56,029 nucleotides of DNA from a virus. A program made the position numbers and the translations under genes. This document shows positions 6,744 to 13,602 of this stretch, piece by piece. Numbering within the stretch: the stretch's first letter is position 1; each line of letters opens with the position of its first letter. The DNA lies in the IMG/VR virus record IMGVR_UViG_3300021559_000001, positions 1 to 56,029 of that record; one strand, 5' to 3'. A model generated the notes under the pieces. It was not told the origin of the DNA and searched no databases. It was given only the letters and a program-made list of their open reading frames with translations.

Positions 6744-7598
6744 TCAGATCACCCCCTCATCCGGAACCCGCTCCACTCCATCAAACACAATCTGCCAGCA
6801 ATCCCCGTTCGGCGTGCTCTCGGTCGCGTAGAGGTCTACTACGATTTGAGAGAACCGCGGATAGAGCAAACCGGGAACCGGGAAAACTCCCGGCATGGGA
6901 CTAGGGTCCGCTTGGTCGATGGGGGAAATTTGATCGAGGACGTAGGAATCGGGAACCGGCGCGTTTGAAACCGGATACCCGTTGGCATCGTACAGCCAAT
7001 AATTGAAAACTCCGACCCGATTTGTCGGGACGTTGGTTCCGTTGCACTGAATGATTCTCATCAACTCGAAATCGAATCCTGCGTTGACGCGCACGCTGAA
7101 CCGCATGTACTGGGGTCGAGTCCAGGTGACCGCTGGCACGTTGAGCACGTACTGAAAGCTTCGCGGCGTGAAAGGGCAGGGACGAACCGGACTGCTCCAC
7201 GGGAAGCGCTTGACGCCCTGGAACGCGAGATACGACAGGAAATCCGTTCCACCCGAAATTGCCACGGCCTTTGCGATCCCGCCGAAGTCAAAGCGGATCT
7301 GGCTGTCTCGCGGATACACTTTCTCCGGCGCCACGCTGATATCGGCCTGCGGACCTGTTACGGAAGCCGCCGGAAGCCACACATACGAATTGCTGGCGTT
7401 GCGGTAGGTGAAGAATTGCGCGATCGAGGACGCGCCGGCGATTCGTCGAAGAATAAAATCCGCATCCCCATCGAGTTTCAGCGAGAGCGTGTTATTGACC
7501 GTGGTTCCGTTCGTGAGGCCCGTACCATCGAACACGTAGATATAGGGCGCGTCGTGACATCCAGGAGGGGTTAGGTAAGGCGAGTATAGATTACTCAT
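6744..7598 (-). CDS. Virion protein with tandem beta-rich domains (copy 2)
   Basis: A 284 aa protein. The ATG at 7598 (MSNLYSPYLTPPGCHDAPY) has CGGAGG 5 bases upstream and aligns with the start of its near-duplicate 4270-5166. Signatures in order: DGDADFILRRI, YPRDSQIRFDF, FQGVKRFPW, then the second domain with NAGFDFELMRI, YPRFSQIVVDLY and QIVFDGVERVP. Second-domain loops are shorter than in copy 1. Two copies at this divergence suggest an old duplication with separate roles, for example major and minor capsid or penton proteins. Confidence 0.85.
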   Translation of the reverse strand: MSNLYSPYLTPPGCHDAPYIYVFDGTGLTNGTTVNNTLSLKLDGDADFILRRIAGASSIAQFFTYRNASNSYVWLPAASVTGPQADISVAPEKVYPRDSQIRFDFGGIAKAVAISGGTDFLSYLAFQGVKRFPWSSPVRPCPFTPRSFQYVLNVPAVTWTRPQYMRFSVRVNAGFDFELMRIIQCNGTNVPTNRVGVFNYWLYDANGYPVSNAPVPDSYVLDQISPIDQADPSPMPGVFPVPGLLYPRFSQIVVDLYATESTPNGDCWQIVFDGVERVPDEGVI

Positions 7599-7631
7599 GA
7601 AACCTCCGAGTATCGCCACGGCGCGCCACAT

Positions 7632-8090
7632 TCAATATCCCCTCCGGTAGCGGTTCGGACCCCGGAAAACCACTTGCACGTTTTGATTGACCGCGGCCAC
7701 GTTGATGATGTCAAAGTGGATCGCTTGCCGCTGCCCAGGTCCTCTTCGATAGCTTACGGCCGGAAATTGCGGGAAGGGATTAGCCCACGTTCCCGGCGTG
7801 TTGTTCGAGTACAGAAAGCCGTCGCTGATGTAGTTGCCGGCGTCGTCCTGGACACGATAGAGGAAGCCCGGTCCTGAGACAGCGAAGATGAACGCGCGCC
7901 AGATAAATTCGTCCGCATCGCTGAGCACGATTACCTGATTGTTGAGCACCTGGTTCCCTGTCATCACCTGGAATCCGCCAGAGGGGGGCCAGATCATAGC
8001 GGCGTCCACGTCTTCGCAGCCTTGGGGGGAGGCTGGGTTGAACCCGTTCAAGTAAGGTGGAGCTGCCGGGTTGAAGATTTCTTGGCTCAT
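7632..8090 (-). CDS. Virion protein with single beta-rich domain
   Basis: A 152 aa protein starting MSQEIFNPAAPPYLNGFNP at 8090; no clear Shine-Dalgarno sequence. It has the pattern of the tandem-domain proteins once: GNQVLNNQVIVLSDADEFIW, YRVQDDAGNYISDGFL, RRGPGQRQAIHFDI, QVVFRGPNRY. No signal or membrane segment. It follows 8574-8996 in the transcript, with cassette 6 between them, and precedes 6744-7598. Confidence 0.8.
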   Translation of the reverse strand: MSQEIFNPAAPPYLNGFNPASPQGCEDVDAAMIWPPSGGFQVMTGNQVLNNQVIVLSDADEFIWRAFIFAVSGPGFLYRVQDDAGNYISDGFLYSNNTPGTWANPFPQFPAVSYRRGPGQRQAIHFDIINVAAVNQNVQVVFRGPNRYRRGY

Positions 8091-8130
8091 AGGATGAGTG
8101 GGGGTAAACCTCGGTCGTGCTGTCCAGACG

Positions 8131-8159
8131 ATTCGGAAATACCCGAGCCCTGATACAAT
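8131..8159 (+). promoter_or_regulatory. Promoter of the structured RNA
   Basis: TACAAT at 8154-8159 with a weak ATTCGG at 8131-8136, 17 bases apart. The RNA 5' stem starts 7 bases after the -10 box, the same geometry as at the tRNA at 557. Confidence 0.5.
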
Positions 8160-8166
8160 GTGCATG

Positions 8167-8392
8167 TTAGCGTCGGCGTGGTGGCAAGCACGCTCGGAAG
8201 TGTGAGAACGACGGGGTTACTACAGGGGTTCTGATATGCGCGTGATGAGTGACAGCAGGGGGAAGCCCCCGGGATCACATGCACCAAGTCACGGCTGTTC
8301 GGTCCGGTATACTGCGAAGTTAAGCCCTGCTTGACGGTCGATCTGCGCTCACTGCTGAGGGTCGAAAGCCGGTTCGAATCCGGCACGCTAAC
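8167..8392 (+). ncRNA. tRNA-like structured RNA of 226 nt with a large insertion
   Basis: The ends form a tRNA frame: 5' TTAGCGT (8167-8173) pairs over 7 bp with ACGCTAA (8385-8391), a D-arm-like GCGT-GGTGGCAAGC-ACGC follows, and a canonical T arm GCCGG-TTCGAAT-CCGGC precedes the 3' strand. Between D arm and T arm lie about 170 extra bases with further stems: GTGA...TCAC enclosing GGGGG-AAG-CCCCC (about 8241-8278), and GTTAAG-CCCTG-CTTGAC (about 8319-8335). I see no group I core (no GACTA-type R/S elements) and no tmRNA D-loop signature. It may be a tRNA with an unusual intron or an RNA that borrows tRNA ends for processing. No anticodon can be assigned. Confidence 0.5.
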
Positions 8393-8404
8393 AACGGCTG
8401 AACT

Positions 8405-8512
8405 ATGACAAGAAAACAGCGCAAGCAATGAAATGCAAACCGGCGCTACCGTGTGCGGCGCAAACAAAAGCGGCAGAAGATGCGAAATGCCCAAAGGCCT
8501 ACCGGGAGATAA
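8405..8512 (+). other. Arg/Lys-rich frame with one internal TGA
   Basis: From ATG 8405 the frame reads MTRKQRKQ, TGA (8429-8431), then NANRRYRVRRKQKRQKMR and ends at TAA 8510-8512. The part after TGA keeps the same composition as the part before it. It may be an 8-residue peptide followed by chance sequence, a recent nonsense mutation, or a read-through product. An out-of-frame ATG (8430) gives a 36 aa alternative with three cysteines. Confidence 0.3.
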
Positions 8513-8573
8513 TTCCCCCGCGCAATGCCGATTACTAACCTGCGCCGATAGTCGAGCCCAAACTAAAAGCATT

Positions 8574-8996
8574 CTACCTAATCCCCATCCGAGTGCTCAT
8601 CGCCTCAGGTCCACAAACAGGAGGTGGAACCACAAATCTCTTGATCCCGACGAATCCAAGCTGAATAATATTCTGAACTCCGCTCTGCTCCTGCAGGTCC
8701 GCTGTGATCTGAGAGCCAGGCGGGAACACGCGGGGCTTGCCCATGAAAGTGTAAGGTAGCGGCCCTTGTGCGTTGATGTTGGCCGCCAGAATCGGCGAAC
8801 TCGAGAAATAGTTACCGCCTGAGTCCCGGAACTGCACCGTGAACAGGATCGAAGTGAAGGCGTTCAGGATGAGCCCCAGCAAGAGAAAGTCAGAATCGGT
8901 GTCGGTGCGTACGCCGTCGCCTGTCAGCAGTTGATTGCCTACCATTGTCACGTCGTAGTTGTAGGTGAAGCTTAAGTCTCCGAAGTATCCGTTCAT
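8574..8996 (-). CDS. Virion protein with single beta-rich domain
   Basis: A 140 aa protein; the ATG at 8996 has AAGAGG upstream. The domain signature appears once: GNQLLTGDGVRTDTDSDFLL, TVQFRDSGGNYFSSS, PPGSQITADLQ, LGFVGIKRF. This links it to 7632-8090 and to each half of 4270-5166 and 6744-7598. No signal peptide. With the others it forms a set of at least four paralogues transcribed together. Confidence 0.8.
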   Translation of the reverse strand: MNGYFGDLSFTYNYDVTMVGNQLLTGDGVRTDTDSDFLLLGLILNAFTSILFTVQFRDSGGNYFSSSPILAANINAQGPLPYTFMGKPRVFPPGSQITADLQEQSGVQNIIQLGFVGIKRFVVPPPVCGPEAMSTRMGIR

Positions 8997-9077
8997 AGCT
9001 GGGCCTCTTGAATCTTTGGTGATAAACCGCCGTTGTACTCTCGTCTCGCTTCGGAGATACCCGAGCGCTGGGGCCGG

Positions 9078-9106
9078 TTGCGCGGGCCATGCTGGACCGC
9101 TACAGT
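9078..9106 (+). promoter_or_regulatory. Promoter of gene 9113-9499, leaderless layout
   Basis: TTGCGC at 9078-9083, 17 bases, TACAGT at 9101-9106, then 6 bases to the ATG at 9113. It supports this ATG over the one at 9089, which would lie upstream of the mRNA start. Confidence 0.6.
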
Positions 9107-9112
9107 GAGCGC

Positions 9113-9499
9113 ATGGGAACGTATTACCGCATTGACAATCACGACAGGTGCGAAACCATCGATCTGTACCAGGTCACCAACATCAAAGGCGGCGCGTTTC
9201 AACGGTGGTCTTTGCAACAAGCCGTACTGAATGTCTTCCTGGGTTTCGGCCGCGATTACCGCTGGCCGGAATGGACAGGCCGATGGGAGTTGAACCGCAT
9301 CCGCATCCATAACGACGGGGAGGACGATGCGCCGTGTGACGAGTGGCCCGACGCTGGCATTCTGTTTTTGGCCGATCTCGATACAAGGGGCGTGCTGGAA
9401 GGATGGATATCCTACATCGGGTGGACTGATACCTGGGTTGCTATGCATGGAACGGAGGATTTGCGCAAGTGGATCGCTGAGCAACGCGCGGTCCAGTAA
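9113..9499 (+). CDS. Cassette protein, unknown, 128 aa
   Basis: Starts MGTYYRIDNHDRCETIDLYQ; the start is chosen because the promoter places the mRNA 5' end at this ATG. A soluble, acidic, Trp-rich protein (RWSLQQAVLNVFLGFGRDYR, WPEWTGRWELNRIRIHND). No cysteine clusters, signal peptide or membrane segment. I recognise no family. It is the only gene in cassette 7. Confidence 0.7.
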   Translation: MGTYYRIDNHDRCETIDLYQVTNIKGGAFQRWSLQQAVLNVFLGFGRDYRWPEWTGRWELNRIRIHNDGEDDAPCDEWPDAGILFLADLDTRGVLEGWISYIGWTDTWVAMHGTEDLRKWIAEQRAVQ

Positions 9500-9659
9500 C
9501 CCGCAGGCTCCCCCCGCGCGAAGTCCAGCCCAGAGCGTAATCGTTAGTACGACCCAAACAAAAAGCATTTCCATAAAAGCGAAAGAGGAGGCGGACTCCC
9601 CCGAGAAAAGAGAAGAGCCCGCCTCGAAACATCAAATCACCCCAAGAATCCAGAAAGAA

Positions 9660-10358
9660 TTACTGGATACCGCGGGCGTGCAATCCATCCAGAATCACGG
9701 CAGAGATAAAGTTTCCGGTCCCCGTGATTGTGTAGGAAGGTCCATACATGCCGGCGAAGAACTGAACGCCCTGCTCCAAAACGAGCGTAATGGCGATCGG
9801 CCGAATAGCGTCTTTCGAGGGCCAGCCGTTGGACAGAATCGAGGTACCGGACGCGGTCCCCAGGAAGTTCAAGCCGCCGCCCTGCGGAATCATCCACAGC
9901 GGAAGAGTCTGGTACGGCTTCCTCCCCATCGTAAAGACGAAGGCAAAGCCGGCCAAAACCGCCTCGGTGTCCACGATGCTATTCCGTGGATCGAGGTAGT
10001 AACGGTAGCAGTAGATAGCCAGCGCTTCCGGGTTCATGAGCTGGTTCGGCTGCGTCATGTTGGTCAAGTTCAGCGTCTTGTTCGCGGTGTTCTGGAAGAA
10101 CAAGGCTGTCGTCGTGTTTTCGGCGATGGTCTGCGCGCCGCCCGCGGCTCCGGTGCCGTTCACGGTCACCGTGTCGTAGACCGGCTCCGCTTGCACGTCC
10201 ATGGTGTCCTGAACGTACTGCTGAGCGCGGAAGGCTTCGAGGATCATGCGCTGCTGCTGGGTATACTGCCCCTGTCTTACGCCGCCTGGTCCGCCGCCGA
10301 CTTGATTAGCCTGATACACGTTTCGTGACAGGCCGAGAGGGTTTGCTTGAGTGGACAT
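9660..10358 (-). CDS. Capsid-like protein candidate
   Basis: A 232 aa protein starting MSTQANPLGLSRNVYQANQ; AAGGAG lies 11 bases before the ATG. After a Gly/Gln-rich first 40 residues it is beta-rich without membrane segments (TTALFFQNTANKTLNLTNMT, LPLWMIPQGGGLNFLG, AITLVLEQGVQFFAG). The last residues GLHARGIQ match GLHACGIQ at the end of the Tat-exported protein 29838-30530, so the two share a C-terminal fold. Good start signals and a soluble beta-protein make it a candidate for an abundant coat protein; not proven. Confidence 0.75.
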   Translation of the reverse strand: MSTQANPLGLSRNVYQANQVGGGPGGVRQGQYTQQQRMILEAFRAQQYVQDTMDVQAEPVYDTVTVNGTGAAGGAQTIAENTTTALFFQNTANKTLNLTNMTQPNQLMNPEALAIYCYRYYLDPRNSIVDTEAVLAGFAFVFTMGRKPYQTLPLWMIPQGGGLNFLGTASGTSILSNGWPSKDAIRPIAITLVLEQGVQFFAGMYGPSYTITGTGNFISAVILDGLHARGIQ

Positions 10359-10443
10359 CGTTATTTCGTCTCCTTGACAGTTCATTCGAATTTGTCAGGG
10401 AGAGGCTCCGGTCTTTAAGGTCGAAAACTCTCCCGTCCTGCTG

Positions 10444-11433
10444 CTACCAGGCGCTTCCCCACGCGCCCATAGTCACCTGCGCGCCACGCTGCATCGCCGT
10501 GGGGCTTTGGGCCGGAGGCGCGAGCTGCATCGGCGCGCGTACCGGAATTGTCGGCAAGGGGAATCCTGCCGGGGCGAAATCGCCCATGCCGCTGAGCGCG
10601 AACTGGCTCAACGGTCCAAACGAAAGGGCGTTGATGGCGACATTGATGGTCTGCGCGATGCCGCCGCCCCAGACGCCTACCGCGAACGGTCCAGGCATCC
10701 ATTTGTGCGCCGCCCATCCTGCGGCAAAGGCAATCGCGCCCGTGGTCAATACCGCCATCCAGGGATTAGCGATCGCTTGCGGCACCATACCCCCGATGAC
10801 GGACGCGCCTTTCTTGGCCGCGAAAACTCCCAGCAGAATGCCGCCGCCGAACTTCACGGCCTGAGCCGGGGTCTGCCCGAACGGATTACGCGATCCGCGC
10901 GGTGAGTGACGATGACTGCGCGCGGTTGCTCTCTTCTTATAGTGGCGATGCGGATTCGATGATTTGGCCCGGCGTCGAGAGCTTTTAGCCGAGGCCCGTT
11001 TCCTCTTTGTCATGCTCTTTCTCCTGTGTGGATTTACCGGACCTGCGGTTAGAAGCCAGTAGGGACCGGGGTTGCTGCGTTTCCGCTTTGAATTGGCCTT
11101 AGCTCGTTTCTTGGCGGGTGGTCTGGACTTGTAGACGATGCGGGTCTTGTACTTGGTCTTATAGACCGTTCTCGTCTTGGGATTCGAGCGCGCCCGTTTG
11201 CGCGTTCGATGGGAATTGGCGGCCGCCCTTTTACGGGGACGGTGCGAAGCGTGCGAAGCCGAAACGCGATGTTTCTTTGGCCGGTGAGTATTGGCCTTGG
11301 CGCTGGCCTTTCGTTTGCGAGCGGCCTTGAGTCCCGCCCGCTGGCGCGCAGTCCCGAAGAACTTGATCTGTTTCGCCGTCAGTTTCTTGCGGTGCGGATT
11401 GGCCGCTCTTGTCTGGAGTTTGGTTTTGACCAT
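10444..11433 (-). CDS. Very basic membrane-linked virion protein with GMGDF motif
   Basis: A 329 aa protein. Residues 1-195 are an Arg/Lys/His-rich tract with SNP/NPH repeats, likely nucleic-acid binding. Residues 200-290 contain up to three hydrophobic segments (GGGILLGVFAAKKGASVIGG, AVLTTGAIAFAAGWAAH, VGVWGGGIAQTINVAI). Then follows GMGDFAPAGFPLP, a motif shared with 17587-18159. An internal ATG at 11013 (codon 141) has a strong AGGAG 7 bases upstream, so a shorter product is likely made from the same frame. The protein could tie the genome to a membrane; that is inference. Confidence 0.8.
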   Translation of the reverse strand: MVKTKLQTRAANPHRKKLTAKQIKFFGTARQRAGLKAARKRKASAKANTHRPKKHRVSASHASHRPRKRAAANSHRTRKRARSNPKTRTVYKTKYKTRIVYKSRPPAKKRAKANSKRKRSNPGPYWLLTAGPVNPHRRKSMTKRKRASAKSSRRRAKSSNPHRHYKKRATARSHRHSPRGSRNPFGQTPAQAVKFGGGILLGVFAAKKGASVIGGMVPQAIANPWMAVLTTGAIAFAAGWAAHKWMPGPFAVGVWGGGIAQTINVAINALSFGPLSQFALSGMGDFAPAGFPLPTIPVRAPMQLAPPAQSPTAMQRGAQVTMGAWGSAW

Positions 11434-11449
11434 TTTGTTTCTCTTCTCC

Positions 11450-11800
11450 TTACTGCAAAATAGTGTGCGGCTGCATAGCGTAGAGTTTGGCTATGATCGT
11501 CGTGCCGGCTACCGCACCGCCTGAGCCGGCCGCGTTTGTCTTTGTCAACGTGATGTTCGTTGCCGTCACCGCCACTCCCCAGTTGGGAAGCGCCGCATTC
11601 GCGTAAGTAACCACGTTTTGAAGAAGCGCTAAATCGGGCGCGACCGAAACGGGTCCCGCCGCGGTCTGGATTACAAAGCCGTGCGGGAAGGTCACGGTAG
11701 TATCGGCGTCGAGCGCCGTGATGTTCCACGATTTGTATTGCGGACTCGCCGGAGCAACGATTCCCGATCCGCTTATAACTGGTGTCGCTACGATTGCCAT
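11450..11800 (-). CDS. PHTILQ-module protein 1
   Basis: A 116 aa protein beginning MAIVATPVISGSGIVAPASP; GGGAGA precedes the ATG. It is a single copy of a module also forming the C-terminal parts of 11819-12799 and 12816-13205: PVI(S/T)GS, (P)QYKSW, D(A/T)DT, PHGF, ANWGV/I, GSGG, and the identical end PHTILQ. It is beta-rich and soluble, probably a virion decoration or fibre-tip module. The three genes are adjacent and co-oriented. Confidence 0.8.
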   Translation of the reverse strand: MAIVATPVISGSGIVAPASPQYKSWNITALDADTTVTFPHGFVIQTAAGPVSVAPDLALLQNVVTYANAALPNWGVAVTATNITLTKTNAAGSGGAVAGTTIIAKLYAMQPHTILQ

Positions 11801-11818
11801 TTCATTTCTCCCTTTTGT

Positions 11819-12799
11819 TTACTGCAAAATCGTGTGGGGGCGCCCGGCTACCACTTTCAAAACGTTCGTGCCGCCCGATCCAGTGGCGGATTGTTTGACC
11901 AGGATGATATTGTTGGCATCCGCCGTGATCCCCCAATTGGCAAGCGCCGCATTGGCCGTGCTCGGAATCACGGTGCCGTTTACGAAATCCGGCTGGACAC
12001 TGACTCCCCCGGTGATTCCAAACTGCAAAAATCCATGCGGGAAAGAAAAGCCGGTATCGGTGTCGCAGCAGGAAATCAGCCAGGATTTATATTGAGGCTG
12101 ACCCGGTGGTGGAATCTGCGATCCGGTTATGACCGGCGTAGCAATGAAACACCCTGACGCTCCGTTCGTACCGCCCGCCGTAAATGTATTGGTGATGGTG
12201 TTGGCTTGTAAGGTGACTGCGCCTGTCCGCGCCATCGCTCTCCCACTGAGCGTGGCGCCGGTGTTGATCGTGACCGAAGCTTGGGCCATGATCGTGCCCA
12301 GCATGGTTGCAGTCGTTCCGATAGTGGCCGAGCTTCCCACTTGCCAGAAGACATTTGCCGCCAGTGCTCCATTTGCCAAAACTACAGAAGCGGCGTTGGC
12401 TACCGTGAGAGTGCTCGGAATCTGGAAAATCCAAACTGCTGCCGCATTGCCTTGGGCGTCGAGGGTGAGAACCCCCGTGAGGCCTACGGAAGAATTGGAT
12501 TTGTAGACCCCAGGCGGGAGAGTTTGTCCACCCAGGTCGCCCACGATCAAAGTACCGCCAGATCTATTTGCCGCGTCGTTGAATGCGGTGGTTAAATCCA
12601 GTTGAGCCTGAGCCGCGGCCGCGTTGGCGATATCTTGCGCGCCGGTGACAGTTCCAGGAGGGAAGCCGGTGACCGATGTTCCAGGACTTAAGCCGAGCTT
12701 CCCGGTGATAGCCGTGGCCCCTGTGCTGGTGACAGTTGAAGCGGCTAAAACGGGATAACCGGATGCCGATCCGAGTCCTACAGTCGGTACGATGGGCAT
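11819..12799 (-). CDS. DUF3494 (ice-binding-like) domain fused to PHTILQ module
   Basis: A 326 aa protein with AAGGAG before the ATG. Residues about 15-205 match the DUF3494 family (ice-binding-like beta-solenoid): LGLSPGTSVTGFPPGTVTG, LPPGVYKSNSSVGLTG, VWIFQIPSTLTVANAAS, NVFWQVGSSATIGTTATM, GRAMARTGAVTLQANTI. In bacteria these domains are secreted adhesins or ice binders. Residues about 215-326 are the PHTILQ module. No signal peptide is present, so it would be built into the particle rather than secreted. It may be a fibre or attachment protein. Confidence 0.85.
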   Translation of the reverse strand: MPIVPTVGLGSASGYPVLAASTVTSTGATAITGKLGLSPGTSVTGFPPGTVTGAQDIANAAAAQAQLDLTTAFNDAANRSGGTLIVGDLGGQTLPPGVYKSNSSVGLTGVLTLDAQGNAAAVWIFQIPSTLTVANAASVVLANGALAANVFWQVGSSATIGTTATMLGTIMAQASVTINTGATLSGRAMARTGAVTLQANTITNTFTAGGTNGASGCFIATPVITGSQIPPPGQPQYKSWLISCCDTDTGFSFPHGFLQFGITGGVSVQPDFVNGTVIPSTANAALANWGITADANNIILVKQSATGSGGTNVLKVVAGRPHTILQ

Positions 12800-12815
12800 A
12801 GATGATGCTCCTTTG

Positions 12816-13205
12816 TCATTGCAAAATCGTGTGCGGCACCATGGCTACGAGCTTGGCTGCCGGTGTACCGCCCGATCCTGTCGCGGGTTGTTTGGCCAGA
12901 ATGATCTGGGTTGGAGTCACCGTGATTCCCCAATTTGCTAAGGTTGAGAGGGCTCCACTGGTAATCGGCTGTATATCGACCAGATCTGGCGCAATCGGGT
13001 TGTCATTGTTGTCTTCAAAATCGTGAAGGACCGTCAATAACGTATCCGAATCCGCGGCGTTGACAAGCCAGGATTTATATTGAGGCCCGCCCATGCCCGC
13101 GTTACCCACGGGAAGGGATGACCCGCTGATAACTGGAACAATCCCTGAGCCTACTGCGGCCCATTTACCGCTCAGCCAGAAGGCTGCCATTTCAAGCGCA
13201 AGCAC
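12816..13205 (-). CDS. PHTILQ-module protein 3
   Basis: A 129 aa protein starting with GTG at 13205, with AAAGGAGG 6 bases upstream. Module signatures: PVISGSSLP, PQYKSWLV, LHDFED, LANWGIT, GSGG, end PHTILQ. The N-terminal 20 residues are mildly hydrophobic. Its start overlaps the end of 13192-13599 by 14 bases. Together with 11450-11800 and 11819-12799 it is a three-gene array made by duplication. Confidence 0.8.
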   Translation of the reverse strand: MLALEMAAFWLSGKWAAVGSGIVPVISGSSLPVGNAGMGGPQYKSWLVNAADSDTLLTVLHDFEDNNDNPIAPDLVDIQPITSGALSTLANWGITVTPTQIILAKQPATGSGGTPAAKLVAMVPHTILQ

Positions 13206-13599
13206 TAGAGTCCTCCTTTGGTTCTTCGAGTTTTTGATTCGGGTCTGGCGCTGGGGCCGGAGCTTGCGCTGGCGCAGATTCGGGGTCGCTCTCCCCTTCC
13301 TGGTTTTTCGGATTGGGGAGTTGAACCATGTGGATGGTGGGTGGATCGGCCTGAAGTTTGGCTAGCTGAGCCTGGAGCGAGATAATCGCGTGGCAGTGGT
13401 CATGGGCCAGGCCCGCTCCGGGGACGTTCGCCAGTTGCTCCAAAGTCTCCACGCTGGCGAATACTTCCTTGTTGCAGTGCGGGCAGACTTTTCCACTGGG
13501 ATATCCGAACGCCTCGGTATAGACCCTGTTCTGTTCGAGAATTGTGGACAGCATCGCCAGGGCCGCGCGATGCTGTTTGGATAGAGAGGTCAGCGTCAT
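13192..13599 (-). CDS. Virion-module protein with CxxC zinc site
   Basis: A 135 aa protein: helical N-terminus, then CPHC (about residues 39-42) and HDHCH (about 66-70), together a plausible zinc site, and a long Pro/Ala/Glu-rich tail (SAPAQAPAPAPDPNQKLEEP). It starts 3 bases after the stop of 13603-14259. Function unknown; the disordered acidic tail could bind the basic virion proteins. Confidence 0.7.
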   Translation of the reverse strand: MTLTSLSKQHRAALAMLSTILEQNRVYTEAFGYPSGKVCPHCNKEVFASVETLEQLANVPGAGLAHDHCHAIISLQAQLAKLQADPPTIHMVQLPNPKNQEGESDPESAPAQAPAPAPDPNQKLEEPKEDSSACA

Positions 13600-13602
13600 A
13601 GA

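Larger units (their letters stand above)
8099..8569. repeat. Inverted-repeat cassette 6 (structured RNA)
   Basis: Arm L 8099-8145 (GGTAAACCTCGGTCGTGCTG) and arm R 8514-8569 (CCCGCGCAATGCCGATTAC to GAGCCCAAACTAAAAGC) flank the longest protein-free interval of the virion module. The cargo is the tRNA-like RNA 8167-8392 followed by a short Arg/Lys-rich frame that is interrupted by TGA. Confidence 0.72.
9018..9566. repeat. Inverted-repeat cassette 7 (one gene)
   Basis: Arm L 9018-9085 (AAACCGCCGTTGTACTC, ends TTGCGCGGG) and a more diverged arm R 9511-9566 (CCCCGCGCGAAGTCC to CGACCCAAACAAAAAGC) enclose gene 9113-9499. The -35 box of its promoter lies in the inner end of L. Confidence 0.65.

Noticed and set aside
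8167-8392. Group I intron or tmRNA
   Set aside because: The insertion is shorter than known group I introns and lacks the conserved P/Q/R/S elements; the tmRNA D-loop sequence and a tag ending in Ala-Ala-stop are absent.
466-9566. Integron cassette array
   Set aside because: No integron integrase, no attI and no attC-type R''/R' core sites; the inverted repeats are longer, and their spacing and gene orientation differ.
10444-11433. Histone H1-like host gene
   Set aside because: The basic tract is followed by membrane segments and the GMGDF motif shared with other virion-module proteins, so it belongs to the replicon.
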